In this document: positions 8,446 to 18,415 of the stretch, piece by piece | Numbering within the stretch: the first letter of the stretch is position 1 | Layout of the letters: each line of letters starts with the position of its first letter | DNA from: Psychrosphaera saromensis | Lineage (GTDB): Bacteria; Pseudomonadota; Gammaproteobacteria; Enterobacterales; Alteromonadaceae | Assembly (NCBI RefSeq): GCF_002954545.1 | Contig: NZ_MSCH01000003.1 | Location: 1,142,824-1,206,823 of the forward strand | Direction: 5' to 3' | DNA: 64,000 nucleotides | Notes under the pieces: generated by a model | Told to the model about the DNA's origin: nothing | The model's input: only the letters and a program-made list of their open reading frames with translations | Database searches by the model: none | Made by a program: the position numbers and the translations under genes

Positions 8446-9087
8446 ATGAAAGATTATCAAATTGAATTTATTGAATTCGCGTTAGAGAAACAAGTATTAA
8501 AGTTTGGTGAGTTTACCCTGAAATCAGGCCGTACTAGTCCATATTTTTTTAATGCTGGTTTGTTTAATACTGGTCGTGACTTAGCGCGTTTAGGTCGTTT
8601 TTATGCGGCGGCTTTGGTTGACTCTAATATTGAATTTGACGTGTTGTTTGGTCCGGCCTACAAAGGCATTCCAATTGCGACCACCACTGCAGTTGCGCTT
8701 GCGGATCATCATGATGTGGACACGCCATATTGTTTTAACCGTAAAGAGAAAAAAACGCACGGTGAAGGTGGTAGTTTGGTTGGTGCTGAGCTTAAAGGCA
8801 AAATCATGTTGGTTGACGACGTGATCACTGCAGGTACGGCAATTCGTGAATCAATGGAAATCATTGCTGAGCACGGTGCTGACTTATCTGGTGTGTTAAT
8901 CGCATTGGACCGCCAAGAAAAAGGCAAAGCTGAATTGTCTGCGATTCAAGAAGTTGAACGTGACTTTAATACTAAAGTGATTTCAATTGTGACCTTAACT
9001 GACTTGATCACTTACTTAAAACAGAATCAAGATTACGCTGAATATTTACCAAAAGTAGAACTATACCGTGAGACTTACGGCGTTTAA
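8446..9087 (+). CDS. pyrE: orotate phosphoribosyltransferase
   Basis: 213 residues when started at ATG 8446 ([14 protein letters not shown]), the exact E. coli length, with TTGAGG six bases upstream; the longer frame from 8416 would begin inside the repeat. The enzyme joins orotate to PRPP to give OMP in pyrimidine synthesis. Visible motifs are LKSGR (25-29), FNRKEKK (97-103, flexible loop) and the PRPP loop [10 protein letters not shown] (123-132). Cotranscription with rph is likely although an inverted repeat separates them. Confidence 0.96.
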   Translation: MKDYQIEFIEFALEKQVLKFGEFTLKSGRTSPYFFNAGLFNTGRDLARLGRFYAAALVDSNIEFDVLFGPAYKGIPIATTTAVALADHHDVDTPYCFNRKEKKTHGEGGSLVGAELKGKIMLVDDVITAGTAIRESMEIIAEHGADLSGVLIALDRQEKGKAELSAIQEVERDFNTKVISIVTLTDLITYLKQNQDYAEYLPKVELYRETYGV

Positions 9088-9120
9088 CTTTTACAGCTTG
9101 TGTTAAAAATATTATTAAAT

Positions 9121-9149
9121 AGCCGCGGTATAAATACAGCGGCTTTTTT
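9121..9149 (+). terminator. terminator of pyrE
   Basis: Stem AGCCGC / GCGGCT (9121-9126, 9139-9144) followed by six T, 33 bases after the pyrE stop. Confidence 0.8.
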
Positions 9150-9251
9150 GTGCCTAATTTTTGTTTATCATTTGTGGTAATTAGTACTTCACACTTTCCT
9201 GTTGCCGCCATACTATAAACACTCTTTCGTCTTTATTAGGATTGTTTGTTT

Positions 9252-10232
9252 ATGCGCCCTTTATTTCCTGAGATTAAAATCAATCAAAGTTATATGGTTG
9301 AAGTATCCGACGGTCATGTCATTTATGTTGAAGAAAGTGGCAATCCTAATGGTATTCCTGTGGTGTATTGTCATGGCGGGCCAGGCGGAGGCTCCGATCC
9401 GGTTTACCGACGTTTTTATAATCCTGAACATTACCGAATTATATTGTTTGATCAACGCGGTTGCGGGTTGTCAACGCCGCATTGTGCCTCAGACATTAAT
9501 GCTATTTGGAACAATACCACCTCAGATTTAATTCAAGATATGGAAGCAATTCGCCAACATTTAACTATAAAAAATTGGGTTGTGGCCGGTGGCAGTTGGG
9601 GAACAACGGTTGCGTTATTGTATGCGATTGAGTTTTCTAGCCGAGTGCTTGGCTTAATTTTACGTGGTGTGTTCTTAGGCCGACAACAAGACTTAGATTG
9701 GTTATACGCCGAGAAAGTAGGCGCAAGTCAGATATTTCCAGAGTATCACGCGGATTTTATCCGTGGTCAAAATCCAGACTCGGTAGCTGAGTTATTGGCG
9801 GGCTTTTATGAGCAATTAACCGGAGACAACGACTTAGTGCAAATGTCTGCGGCAAAGCAATTTTCCAATTGGGAAAGCCGTATTTGCAAATTAAAACCGC
9901 AAACCAATGCGGTTGCAGAAAGTAATAAGGAATTGGTCGCAAGTTCATTATTAGCCACGCATTATTTTACCAATAACTGCTTTATTTACGAGCATGAGAT
10001 CCTCAGCGAAATTGCCAACATTAGTGAAATCCCTGGTTATATTATTCATGGTCGATACGACAGTGTGTGCAAACCAGAAGGTGCGTATGAACTCAGCCGA
10101 GCATGGATAAATAGTGTGCTAGAAATAGTACCTGCAGCAGGGCACAGCTGCACAGAAGTTGGCATTGTTGACGGGCTGGTAAAAGCCAGTGATGAAATGG
10201 CTCGTTATATACAGCAGGAGAAATTAGTTTAA
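9252..10232 (+). CDS. pip: proline iminopeptidase, alpha/beta hydrolase S33
   Basis: 326 residues from ATG 9252 (MRPLFPEIKINQS); a TTG two codons earlier is less likely. The prolyl aminopeptidase pattern is clear: oxyanion motif HGGPGGG (41-47), DQRGCGLS, nucleophile S115 in GGSWG, acid D270 (GRYDSV) and H298 (AGHS). It removes N-terminal proline from peptides in the cytoplasm. Its stop codon abuts the dtd start directly, so the two are cotranscribed and probably translationally coupled. Confidence 0.9.
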   Translation: MRPLFPEIKINQSYMVEVSDGHVIYVEESGNPNGIPVVYCHGGPGGGSDPVYRRFYNPEHYRIILFDQRGCGLSTPHCASDINAIWNNTTSDLIQDMEAIRQHLTIKNWVVAGGSWGTTVALLYAIEFSSRVLGLILRGVFLGRQQDLDWLYAEKVGASQIFPEYHADFIRGQNPDSVAELLAGFYEQLTGDNDLVQMSAAKQFSNWESRICKLKPQTNAVAESNKELVASSLLATHYFTNNCFIYEHEILSEIANISEIPGYIIHGRYDSVCKPEGAYELSRAWINSVLEIVPAAGHSCTEVGIVDGLVKASDEMARYIQQEKLV

Positions 10233-10670
10233 ATGATAGCTTTGATCCAAAGAGTAAAGTCGGCACAGGTCGATGTCGATGGTAAAACCATAGGTAAAAT
10301 AAATCAGGGACTTTTGGTGTTGCTCGGGGTAGCTAAAGATGATGACAAAACCAAAGCAGACAGGTTAGTTCAGCGGATTAGTAATTATCGAATATTCTCT
10401 GATGAGGATGGCCGTATGAATTTAAGCTTAAAGCAGATTGAAGGTGAATTGCTGGTTGTATCGCAATTTACTTTGGTTGCAGATACTAAAAAAGGCACAC
10501 GTCCTGGCTTTTCTCGTGGCGCGCCTCCTGCATTAGGTGAGGAGTTATATGACTACTTTGTTATGCAATGTAAGGACGCAGGCATTCCAACTCAAACGGG
10601 TCAGTTTGGCGCAGACATGCAAGTGAGTTTATTAAATGATGGGCCGGTTACCTTTAACCTTGAAGTCTAG
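10233..10670 (+). CDS. dtd: D-aminoacyl-tRNA deacylase
   Basis: 145 residues, standard length. The family signatures [21 protein letters not shown] and the C-terminal NDGPVTF are present; the cross-subunit Gly-cisPro motif lies in that last stretch. The enzyme hydrolyses D-amino acids (and glycine mischarged on tRNA-Ala) from tRNA. The ATG follows the pip stop with no gap, with a GGAG inside the end of pip. Confidence 0.96.
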   Translation: MIALIQRVKSAQVDVDGKTIGKINQGLLVLLGVAKDDDKTKADRLVQRISNYRIFSDEDGRMNLSLKQIEGELLVVSQFTLVADTKKGTRPGFSRGAPPALGEELYDYFVMQCKDAGIPTQTGQFGADMQVSLLNDGPVTFNLEV

Positions 10671-10784
10671 TGTTAACAAAGTAACCTAGCGGCAAAATTA
10701 AAAGCGACTCAGGACTTCATCTAATAATTTGAGTCACTGATCAACTAACCTTTGGCAAAAGCAAAGGTACAAAAAGGAAATGTT

Positions 10785-11159
10785 ATGGGAATTTTAAAAT
10801 TAATCACGTATGCCGCAGGTGTTGCTGCGTTATTTCTGTCTGGTTATTTGGCTAAGCTTTTAGATGACTCCAATTTTATGGAGCAAGTGACGGCAATTCC
10901 AAGTGAAAACATAACCTACTTTCATATTATTGCGTTGGTTGTTATTGCCTGGTTATTAATAAGCCTGTTAATGACGGTTATCACTCGTGGAATAATTATC
11001 GTTTTATTAATTATTGCGATTGGTGCAGAAGGCACGTTTGTTGGTATGAATATTAACGGTATTATTGTTGAACAAACTAGCGTGTTAGAAGATGTACAAG
11101 ATGGTGCGGTAGACTTATTTGATGAGTTAAAAGACAAAGTAGAAGATGTAATAGATTAA
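10785..11159 (+). CDS. small integral membrane protein, unknown function
   Basis: 124 residues from ATG 10785, chosen because AAGGAA stands five bases upstream; the longer TTG frame lacks a site. Three hydrophobic segments are visible (about 5-22, 44-66 and 70-92), then an acidic tail (VLEDVQDGAVDLFDELKDKVEDVID) that is probably helical. I do not recognise the family. It stands alone between dtd and a convergent diguanylate cyclase, ending at a shared terminator. Confidence 0.7.
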   Translation: MGILKLITYAAGVAALFLSGYLAKLLDDSNFMEQVTAIPSENITYFHIIALVVIAWLLISLLMTVITRGIIIVLLIIAIGAEGTFVGMNINGIIVEQTSVLEDVQDGAVDLFDELKDKVEDVID

Positions 11160-11213
11160 TCACCATTGCTGTGACTTAATTTAAACCGCTTCTAGTCTCT
11201 AGTCGCTAATCCA

Positions 11214-11247
11214 TAAAAAAAGGAAGTTATTAACTTCCTTTTTTTGT
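11214..11247. terminator. bidirectional terminator
   Basis: A/T runs flank a self-complementary AAGGAAGTTATTAACTTCCTT core, giving a T run on both strands. It serves the small membrane protein on the plus strand and the diguanylate cyclase on the minus strand. Confidence 0.8.
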
Positions 11248-11300
11248 GTCAGTTTATCAAGAGGCAGTTTATTGAGAGGTAAGTAGGCTGCACAGTTAAG

Positions 11301-12560
11301 CTAATCGGCAATAACCATATTGCGGCCACTGTCTTTAGCGTCATACAATAATTCATCGGCTTTGATCATAATCTCATCAAATGAACTGTCACAACCATGC
11401 GTAATACCAATACTTATAGTACAGGTAATGGTGTTTTTGCCAGAACCTATGCCGATATCAACTAACATGTTTTCGATATCTTTTCTAAAATCATCCAGCA
11501 ACATAATTGCCTGATTTCTACTTGTGGTATCTAAAAAGATACAGAATTCTTCGCCGCCGACTCTAGCCGCTAAATAATTTGGTGAGAAGTGACGCTGCAT
11601 TAACTTAGCTATCGATTTTAATACAACATCGCCAGCATCATGGCCATAGGTGTCGTTGACCGATTTAAAGTAGTCTATGTCTATCATGGCTAATGTAGAG
11701 TTTATGCCATCTATATATCGTCTTTTTATAATTGGTGATACTTGTTCAAAGAAGTAACGACGATTAAATAAGCCAGTTAAATAATCTGTGTTTGCTTGTC
11801 TTTGTATGATGGCAATATTTTCAATGTATTCGATATTTTGTAAGACTCTGCAATAAAACTCTTCTAGGCAAAATGGAGTGGTTAAAAAGTCATTAGCGCC
11901 ATTTTTAATGAACTTAGCCGTTAGCGACTGGTTATTGTCCTCAGACAGGCCAATAATACTAATTTCATCTTTGGAATATTTACTGCGGATTTGATTGCAC
12001 AGCTCTAACCCATCCATATTAGCCATTTCTTTTTCTGTGATGACTAATTTTATTTGAGGATGTTTTTCTAACTCTTCTATTGCTGCTGCACCACAACGTG
12101 CTTGAATAACATGATAGTTATGGCGCTCAAGTAAGTCTTTTAGGTGATTTCTGGTGTCTTGAGACTCACCAACAACCAATATCTTGGTTAAATGATTCAC
12201 CCGTAACTTTTCAAGTAAATGTTGTAGGTAAGGATAGGCTTGTTTGTTTTCTTTGGTGATGTAGTCAATAACAGGAAGTTGCAAAATATTATTGCGAGTT
12301 TCATCATCAATCATGCCGGTCATAACTATTCCAGGTACATTCCGAGCTAAGAGATATGCTATTGCTTCTCCGTTTGGTGCATCAGGTAAGCTGTAATCTA
12401 TAATGGCGCAGAAGAATTCAGGAAATCTAGGCTCTAATAATTTTACTTGTTCTAATGTTTCAGCCGTAATTGGATTGAACCCAGCTCTGGTCACTAAGTT
12501 TTTGTGCAGCGCTAAGATTGGCTTACTGTCTTCTACAATTAGAACGTTAAATTTTTTCAT
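11301..12560 (-). CDS. PleD-like diguanylate cyclase with two receiver domains
   Basis: 419 residues. Receiver 1 (1-118) is complete: VEDS (9-12), phospho-site D55, T81, K103. Receiver 2 (126-240) is degenerate: the phospho-site is E176 (ITEKEM), the acidic pocket reads GES and the conserved Lys is T228, so it is probably a dimerisation adaptor, as in PleD. The GGDEF domain (255-419) has an active-site GGEEF at 335-339 and the metal/substrate motifs DIDYFKSVND. No RxxD inhibitory site precedes GGEEF. It should make cyclic di-GMP when receiver 1 is phosphorylated by an unknown kinase. Monocistronic. Confidence 0.92.
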   Translation of the reverse strand: MKKFNVLIVEDSKPILALHKNLVTRAGFNPITAETLEQVKLLEPRFPEFFCAIIDYSLPDAPNGEAIAYLLARNVPGIVMTGMIDDETRNNILQLPVIDYITKENKQAYPYLQHLLEKLRVNHLTKILVVGESQDTRNHLKDLLERHNYHVIQARCGAAAIEELEKHPQIKLVITEKEMANMDGLELCNQIRSKYSKDEISIIGLSEDNNQSLTAKFIKNGANDFLTTPFCLEEFYCRVLQNIEYIENIAIIQRQANTDYLTGLFNRRYFFEQVSPIIKRRYIDGINSTLAMIDIDYFKSVNDTYGHDAGDVVLKSIAKLMQRHFSPNYLAARVGGEEFCIFLDTTSRNQAIMLLDDFRKDIENMLVDIGIGSGKNTITCTISIGITHGCDSSFDEIMIKADELLYDAKDSGRNMVIAD

Positions 12561-12644
12561 ACAATATTTTTATATTTAGTCTGGTTTAGAGTTAAGCACT
12601 ATATGCTTGAATCAGCAATAAAATTTAATTTAACTGCTGATTTA

Positions 12645-14738
12645 TTATGCATTTGTATAAATTTGTTTCTCACCTAGCCAACGCTGAGTGATTTTAGCAA
12701 CAAGTTCTGGCTGGTTATTTAGAATGTGGGTGGCGAGTTTCATCGCGACTGGAATCAGCATGCCATCTCGGTTTAAATCAGCGACTTTAAAGTCGGCCAT
12801 TCCCGTTTGCTTGGTTCCAATAATTTCGCCCGCGCCACGTATTTCTAAATCTTTTTGAGCAATAACAAAACCGTCACTAGAGTCTCTCAGTACGGCCAAT
12901 CTTTTTTGAGCAGTGTCTGACAGTGGAGCATGATATAACAGCACACAGTGCGATTTAGACGCGCCTCGGCCTACTCGTCCACGTAACTGATGCAACTGAG
13001 CTAATCCTAAGCGTTCAGGGTTTTCTATGATCATTAAACTGGCGTTGGGGACATCGACGCCCACTTCAATAACTGTGGTTGCCACTAACAGATTAATGTC
13101 GCCAGCTTTAAATTGTTCCATCACCGATTGTTTGTCGGCACTTTTCATACGCCCATGCACTAAACCTATTTTTAGCTCTGGCAGTAAAGCTTGTAATTCT
13201 ACCGCTGAGTCTTCAGCTGCCTGGCATTGTAGAACTTCAGATTCTTCTACTAGAGTGCAAACCCAATACGCTTGTTGACCAGTTGTAATACAAACATCTT
13301 TAACGCGTTCAATAACAGACTCACGACGAGTATCTGGAATAGCAACGGTTGTGACCGGAGTTCTCCCCGGTGGTAGCTCATCAATAATTGAGCAGTCCAA
13401 ATCGGCATACGCTGTCATGGCTAAGGTTCTTGGAATTGGTGTTGCTGTCATCACTAACTGATGTGGATAAAAACTACCTTGTTCTGAATGTATTGCGCCT
13501 TTATTGCGTAGTTCTAACCGTTGGTGTACACCAAATCTGTGCTGTTCATCGATTATAACTAAAGCCAAATTATAAAACTGAACACTTTCTTGGAATAAAG
13601 CATGTGTGCCTATGACCATTTTGGCAGAGCCGGACTCTATTTTTTCAAGCACGATGCGACGCTCTGCTGCTTTAGTTTTACCCGCTAACCAAACAACTTC
13701 AATGCTAAGAGGTTCAAGCCATTGCTTAAAACTGCTGGCGTGCTGTTCGGCTAATATTTCTGTAGGAGCCATCAAAGCAACTTGATTACCGGTTCCAATA
13801 ACCGCTAATGCTGCCATTGCTGCAACTAACGTTTTACCCGAACCAACATCCCCTTGTACTAATCTGAGCATAGGTCTTGGTTGCTTAATATCATTGTAGA
13901 TATCGGCAATAACACGTTGTTGGGCATTGGTTGGGGTAAAAGGCAGTTGCGCTAAAAATTGATTGTTTAACGCTATATTTGGTTCAAACGACAAGGCGCT
14001 GACTTCCTGGAATACATGCTTTTTTTCTAACATGCTAACTTGATGGGCAACAAGTTCTTCCAGCGCTAATCTTTGTTGAGCCGGATGGATCCCCATTTCC
14101 AATAAATGATAAGGCGTGTCTACCGGCGGGCGGTGGCAAATACTGAGCGCTTGTTTAATTGTGTAATTATTGGGTAATGCGTCGGCGGGTAATATTTCAT
14201 CGACATTGTATTTTTCTAAACGACTTAACGCTTGTTCTGTAATGCTACGTAATGTGGCTTGTTTGATGCCTTCGGTCGTTGGGTAAACAGGCGTTAAGGT
14301 TTCTTCCACTGAGATTGGTTGTTCTGGGTCTACGATTTTGTATTCCGGGTGGATCATCTCTGGGCCATTACGACCACCGCGTATTTCGCCAAAACAGCGT
14401 AACCATACGCCACTTTCCAATTGATTTTTTTGCGCTGCACTAAAATTGAAAAACCGTAATGTCATTAACCCTGTGGTGTCTGTGATACGCACTAACATGG
14501 AACGACGTTTACCAAATTGAATTTGACTGGACTGTACTTGGCCTACAACGGTGACGTGAGTGCCGACGACCGAGTCGTTTATTGTGTATATACGGCTGCG
14601 GTCTTCGTATCTAAGTGGTAAGTGGAATAGGGCATCTTCGACATTGTGGATGTCAATCTTTGCTAACTTTTCAGCAACTTTAGCACCAATACCTTTTAAG
14701 GTAGTGATAGGAACGGAAGCAAGCGATGACAGTGCCAT
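12645..14738 (-). CDS. recG: ATP-dependent DNA helicase RecG
   Basis: 697 residues. The wedge/OB domain is in the first ~150 residues (helix-hairpin-helix-like LKGIGAKVAEKL at 14-25), the helicase Walker A motif GDVGSGKT is at 296-303, DEQH at 397-400 and the C-terminal helicase motif QLRGRVGRG is present. RecG remodels stalled replication forks and Holliday junctions. It ends the minus-strand cluster gmk-rpoZ-spoT-ridA-trmH-recG, only 9 bases after the trmH stop, hence cotranscribed. Confidence 0.97.
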   Translation of the reverse strand: MALSSLASVPITTLKGIGAKVAEKLAKIDIHNVEDALFHLPLRYEDRSRIYTINDSVVGTHVTVVGQVQSSQIQFGKRRSMLVRITDTTGLMTLRFFNFSAAQKNQLESGVWLRCFGEIRGGRNGPEMIHPEYKIVDPEQPISVEETLTPVYPTTEGIKQATLRSITEQALSRLEKYNVDEILPADALPNNYTIKQALSICHRPPVDTPYHLLEMGIHPAQQRLALEELVAHQVSMLEKKHVFQEVSALSFEPNIALNNQFLAQLPFTPTNAQQRVIADIYNDIKQPRPMLRLVQGDVGSGKTLVAAMAALAVIGTGNQVALMAPTEILAEQHASSFKQWLEPLSIEVVWLAGKTKAAERRIVLEKIESGSAKMVIGTHALFQESVQFYNLALVIIDEQHRFGVHQRLELRNKGAIHSEQGSFYPHQLVMTATPIPRTLAMTAYADLDCSIIDELPPGRTPVTTVAIPDTRRESVIERVKDVCITTGQQAYWVCTLVEESEVLQCQAAEDSAVELQALLPELKIGLVHGRMKSADKQSVMEQFKAGDINLLVATTVIEVGVDVPNASLMIIENPERLGLAQLHQLRGRVGRGASKSHCVLLYHAPLSDTAQKRLAVLRDSSDGFVIAQKDLEIRGAGEIIGTKQTGMADFKVADLNRDGMLIPVAMKLATHILNNQPELVAKITQRWLGEKQIYTNA

Positions 14739-14747
14739 GTGATTATC

Positions 14748-15530
14748 TTAACTATTACTTTCGGCAACTGAATTAGGTTCTAATTCAAATTGTTGATTGA
14801 TATGAGTGAAGTCCACACGTCTTGATTTTGAGTCGGCGGGTAACTTGTTGTATTTTTCTTTAATCTCTTGATACCAGCTTTTATCTGCCGCGATTTGACC
14901 AAATTCATCCAATGGTGGATAAGGACTTTTGGTTCTAACACACAACTCAGCATATATCGGATGACCGCCTTCAAATAACATTTGGTGGCGTATTTCATCA
15001 CTCACTCTTGGTGTGTCGTATAATCCGGCTACTAAACGTTGGCGCTGTGCTTCATACATAATTAATGCACTTGCTACACTCACATTAAGTGACTCAACCA
15101 TGCCATACATGGGAACAACAATATGGTGATCGGCAAGCTCTAATGCTTCATCCGAGATACCATCGCGTTCCTGTCCGACAATTAATGCCGTTGGTTTGGT
15201 GTAATCAATCTCGCGAAAATCCACCGCTCGGTCAGACAAGTTTGTCGCTAAGACTTGCATGCCTTGTTGTTTAAATTGCTTAATGGCGGTTGCGGTATCC
15301 GGCTGCTCAACAACTTTCACCCAGTTTTGGCTACCAGAAGCTCGTCCGTTAGAAAGCCAACGACTTTGAGTAGAATAAATAGCGTGAATGTTATGGATGC
15401 CAATAGCATCAGCCGTTCGAATGATTGCCGATAAATTATGAGTTTTATGAACCTGCTCCATGCAAACCGTTAGATCCGGTTGGCGTTTGTCGAGCAGGTT
15501 GGTTATGCGTTTAAAACGTTCAGGAGTCAT
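14748..15530 (-). CDS. trmH: tRNA (guanosine-18-2'-O)-methyltransferase
   Basis: 260 residues. The SpoU-fold motifs are clear: NLSAIIRTADAIGI (motif 1, catalytic Arg), IVGQERDGIS (motif 2) and MYGMVESLNVSVASAL (motif 3). TrmH methylates G18 of tRNA D-loops using S-adenosylmethionine bound in the trefoil knot. The C-terminal extension (about 210-260) is somewhat longer than the 229-residue E. coli protein and ends in an acidic, low-complexity tail. It lies between ridA and recG in the spoT operon. Confidence 0.95.
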   Translation of the reverse strand: MTPERFKRITNLLDKRQPDLTVCMEQVHKTHNLSAIIRTADAIGIHNIHAIYSTQSRWLSNGRASGSQNWVKVVEQPDTATAIKQFKQQGMQVLATNLSDRAVDFREIDYTKPTALIVGQERDGISDEALELADHHIVVPMYGMVESLNVSVASALIMYEAQRQRLVAGLYDTPRVSDEIRHQMLFEGGHPIYAELCVRTKSPYPPLDEFGQIAADKSWYQEIKEKYNKLPADSKSRRVDFTHINQQFELEPNSVAESNS

Positions 15531-15537
15531 TGGACTA

Positions 15538-15927
15538 TTAAACGTCTGATAATTCTAATATGCCATCAATTTCAATTTGCACGCCTTTTGGCAATGCTGA
15601 AACTTGTACGGCAGCTCTAGCAGGATATGGTTCAGCAACGTATTTAGCCATAATCTCGTTAACTGTGGCAAAGTTGCTTAAGTCAGTTAAGAATATATTT
15701 AATTTAACGGCGTTGGCTAATGAGCCATTTGCGGCTTCGCAGACCGCAGCTAAGTTTTTAAATACTTGTTCTGCTTGCTCCGCAAAATCTTCCGATATAA
15801 TTTCCATCGTCTCTGGAATTAAAGGAATTTGACCTGACAAATAAACCGTTGTGCCTGTTTTTATTGCTTGGTTATAAGTACCAATTGCTGCTGGTGCATT
15901 TTCTGTTGAAACTACAATTCTAGTCAT
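15538..15927 (-). CDS. ridA: RidA family enamine/imine deaminase
   Basis: 129 residues, standard size. R104 (YPARAAVQV) and E119 (VQIEIDGI) are the substrate-binding and catalytic residues of the active RidA subfamily, and GQIPL at 32-36 is typical. The protein hydrolyses reactive 2-aminoacrylate and related imines released by PLP enzymes. It sits between spoT and trmH with 15 and 7 base gaps, an arrangement common in Alteromonadales and Vibrio. Confidence 0.93.
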   Translation of the reverse strand: MTRIVVSTENAPAAIGTYNQAIKTGTTVYLSGQIPLIPETMEIISEDFAEQAEQVFKNLAAVCEAANGSLANAVKLNIFLTDLSNFATVNEIMAKYVAEPYPARAAVQVSALPKGVQIEIDGILELSDV

Positions 15928-15942
15928 TTTAATATTCCTTAA

Positions 15943-18033
15943 TTATTTTCTGCTTATACGTTGAACATCAGGTAGCGTTCTCAATTTTTTGATAACGCGC
16001 GCTAAATGTATACGGTCTTTTACCGTCACATCTGCGTAGATAACGTATAAATTAGATTCTTTTTCTTCTGTGTTTAAATGCTCAACATTGGAGTTGGTTT
16101 TAGCAATTAAATTTGTCACTTTGGCTAATGCGCCTTGGTGATTGATTAACTCAATTTTTAGTGAGGCGATATATTCTTTGTCTGAGGTTTCATCCCACTT
16201 CACTTTAAAGTATTTAGCTGTGTCTTTTTCCCAATTTCGGCAGTTAGGGCAGTCTTCCCTATGGATTTTTAATCCTTTACCTTGTGAGATATGGGCAACA
16301 ATTTCATCGCCTAATATTGGATAACAACATTGACTGTAAGTAACTAACATACCTTCAGCACCTACAATAGGTGTAAGATCTTGATTGTCGTTTTCTAAAC
16401 CACGGTTTACTAATCTATTACGAACCGCTAAGCCCATTAAATTACCTAGACCAATTTCATGGTACAAATCGTCTAAGGTTTTAGTATTCAGTTCCGTCAT
16501 TACCTTGTCTAAGGTTTCTAACGGAATGTCGTCAATGCTAGTTTCACCTAAAGCTGAGCTTAGTAGGCGTTTACCTAAAGAAACGGCTTCGTTGGTACGT
16601 TGCTGTTTAAGATAATTTCTAATACCCAAACGAGCTTTGGCACTAACAACAAAGTTTAACCAGTTGGCATTTGGTTTTACATTTGGCGAGGTAATGATCT
16701 CGACCGTTTGACCTGAGTCTAATGCTTTACTTAATGGATGTGGTTTTCTGTCTACTTTTGCGCCAACACAAGTATTACCAACATCGGTATGTACAGTATA
16801 AGCAAAATCGACCGGAGTCGCGCCCATAGGCAGTTCATGTATTTTACCGTCTGGGGTAAATACATAAATTTCTTCAGGGAACATGTCGGTTTTTACGTTT
16901 TCAATAAACTCAAAAGAAGAACCTGCACTTTGTTGTAGCTCCAACAAAGACTGCATCCATTGACGAGCACGTTGTCTAGCTGAATTGCCCGCTTTTGTAT
17001 CTGTGCCTTTATAAGCCCAGTGTGCGGCAATGCCTCGGTCAGCGAGCTGATCCATGTCATTGGTTCTGATTTGAATTTCAATTGGGATCCCATGAGGACC
17101 AATTAACGAGGTATGCAACGACTGATAACCATTGGTTTTTGGAATGGCAATATAATCTTTAAAACGCGTTTCAATTGGCTTATATAAACTGTGCATAACG
17201 CCAATCATGCGATAGCAGGTATCTATATCGTCAACAATGACTCTAAAGGCATAAATGTCCATCACTTCGTTGAACATCAATTCTTTGTTAAGCATTTTTC
17301 GATAAATACTAAATAAATGTTTTTCTCTGCCTTCAACGCTACCAGGAATACCAACTTGTTCTAATCTGGTTTCTATTTCCGATTGAATGTTTTGTATTAT
17401 TTCTTTGCGGTTACCACGAGCTTGTTTAACCGCGTTGCCTAACGCACGTGAACGCATAGGGTAAAGCGCTTGAAAACCTAAGTTTTCTAATTCGTTTTTA
17501 AATTCATGCATACCAAGGCGATTGGCGATTGGCGCATATATTTCTAATGTTTCTCTGGCGATACGACGTTTTTTATCTGGGCGTAATGCGCCTAATGTCC
17601 GCATGTTATGAGTGCGGTCGGCAAGTTTGATTAATATCACGCGGATATCTTGAGTCATTGCCATGACCATTTTGCGAAAGTTCTCAGCCTTAAATTCTTT
17701 TTTATCTTTAAATTTAAGTTTATCTAATTTGGAAACGCCTTCCACTAAGTCGGCAATTGTTTCGCCAAACTCATCGGCCAAGTCTTGCTTGGTAACGGGC
17801 GTGTCTTCAATAACATCATGCATTAACGCAGCGGCTAAGGTTTCATGATCCAGACGCATGTTCGCCAGTAACACAGTTACAGCGACAGGATGGGTTATGT
17901 AGGGATCACCACTTGAGCGCATTTGGCCGTCGTGAGCATCACGAGCAACTACATAGGCACGTTGGATTATGGCGACTTGCTCTTCTGGCAAGTAGCTACA
18001 AATTTGTTGTTTTAAACCTTCAAATAAATACAC
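15943..18033 (-). CDS. spoT: bifunctional (p)ppGpp synthetase/hydrolase SpoT
   Basis: 696 residues with a GTG start; MYLFEGLKQQ matches the E. coli opening. The hydrolase HD motif is at H72-D73 (LMHDVIEDT), the synthetase domain lies about 230-350 (FKDYIAIPKTNGYQSLHT), TGS about 385-450 (VYVFTP in context of EEIYVFTPDGKIHELP) and a C-terminal ACT domain from about 620. It makes and degrades the alarmone (p)ppGpp in response to carbon, fatty-acid and other stress. A terminator-like hairpin separates it from rpoZ, so it may have an additional promoter or depend on readthrough. Confidence 0.97.
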   Translation of the reverse strand: MYLFEGLKQQICSYLPEEQVAIIQRAYVVARDAHDGQMRSSGDPYITHPVAVTVLLANMRLDHETLAAALMHDVIEDTPVTKQDLADEFGETIADLVEGVSKLDKLKFKDKKEFKAENFRKMVMAMTQDIRVILIKLADRTHNMRTLGALRPDKKRRIARETLEIYAPIANRLGMHEFKNELENLGFQALYPMRSRALGNAVKQARGNRKEIIQNIQSEIETRLEQVGIPGSVEGREKHLFSIYRKMLNKELMFNEVMDIYAFRVIVDDIDTCYRMIGVMHSLYKPIETRFKDYIAIPKTNGYQSLHTSLIGPHGIPIEIQIRTNDMDQLADRGIAAHWAYKGTDTKAGNSARQRARQWMQSLLELQQSAGSSFEFIENVKTDMFPEEIYVFTPDGKIHELPMGATPVDFAYTVHTDVGNTCVGAKVDRKPHPLSKALDSGQTVEIITSPNVKPNANWLNFVVSAKARLGIRNYLKQQRTNEAVSLGKRLLSSALGETSIDDIPLETLDKVMTELNTKTLDDLYHEIGLGNLMGLAVRNRLVNRGLENDNQDLTPIVGAEGMLVTYSQCCYPILGDEIVAHISQGKGLKIHREDCPNCRNWEKDTAKYFKVKWDETSDKEYIASLKIELINHQGALAKVTNLIAKTNSNVEHLNTEEKESNLYVIYADVTVKDRIHLARVIKKLRTLPDVQRISRK

Positions 18034-18087
18034 AGAGACTCAAACTAGAATGAGAAGAAAATAGGGATTGAATAGACTATACGATTT

Positions 18088-18124
18088 TTAAAAAAAGAAA
18101 GCCAACGCAAGAGATGCGTTGGCT
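18088..18124 (-). terminator. terminator between rpoZ and spoT
   Basis: Perfect 9-base stem GCCAACGCA / TGCGTTGGC (18101-18109, 18115-18123) followed on the minus strand by TTTCTTTTTTT. It is 19 bases after the rpoZ stop and 55 bases before the spoT start, so it may attenuate spoT expression relative to gmk-rpoZ. Confidence 0.75.
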
Positions 18125-18142
18125 AGAAGATTTTTTACTGAA

Positions 18143-18415
18143 TTATTCGTTTGTTACGATTGCAGCAACGGCTGCCATTTCTTCAGACTGACGAACTGTT
18201 TCAGCTTCGTTGTCTTGCAAGTCCATTACTTCATTCGTAATTAAACCAGCTTCAATTTCACGAAGTGCTGTTACTGTTGGCTTATCTAAACCAGCATCAA
18301 CTAAAGGCTCTTTACCTTGAGTAGCTAACTGACGTGCACGACGAGCAGCAACTAAAATTAAATCGAAACGATTTCCTACTTTACTAACAGCGTCTTCTAC
18401 AGTTACGCGAGCCAT
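18143..18415 (-). CDS. rpoZ: RNA polymerase omega subunit
   Basis: 90 residues, standard size. [19 protein letters not shown] and the RARQL motif are diagnostic. Omega helps assemble RNA polymerase and forms part of a ppGpp-binding site, which fits its place beside spoT. AGAT-type ribosome site upstream; 112 bases downstream of gmk. Confidence 0.97.
   Translation of the reverse strand: MARVTVEDAVSKVGNRFDLILVAARRARQLATQGKEPLVDAGLDKPTVTALREIEAGLITNEVMDLQDNEAETVRQSEEMAAVAAIVTNE

Noticed and set aside
10706-10735. GACTCA/TGAGTC hairpin after dtd as terminator
   Set aside because: Short stem with a long loop and no T run.
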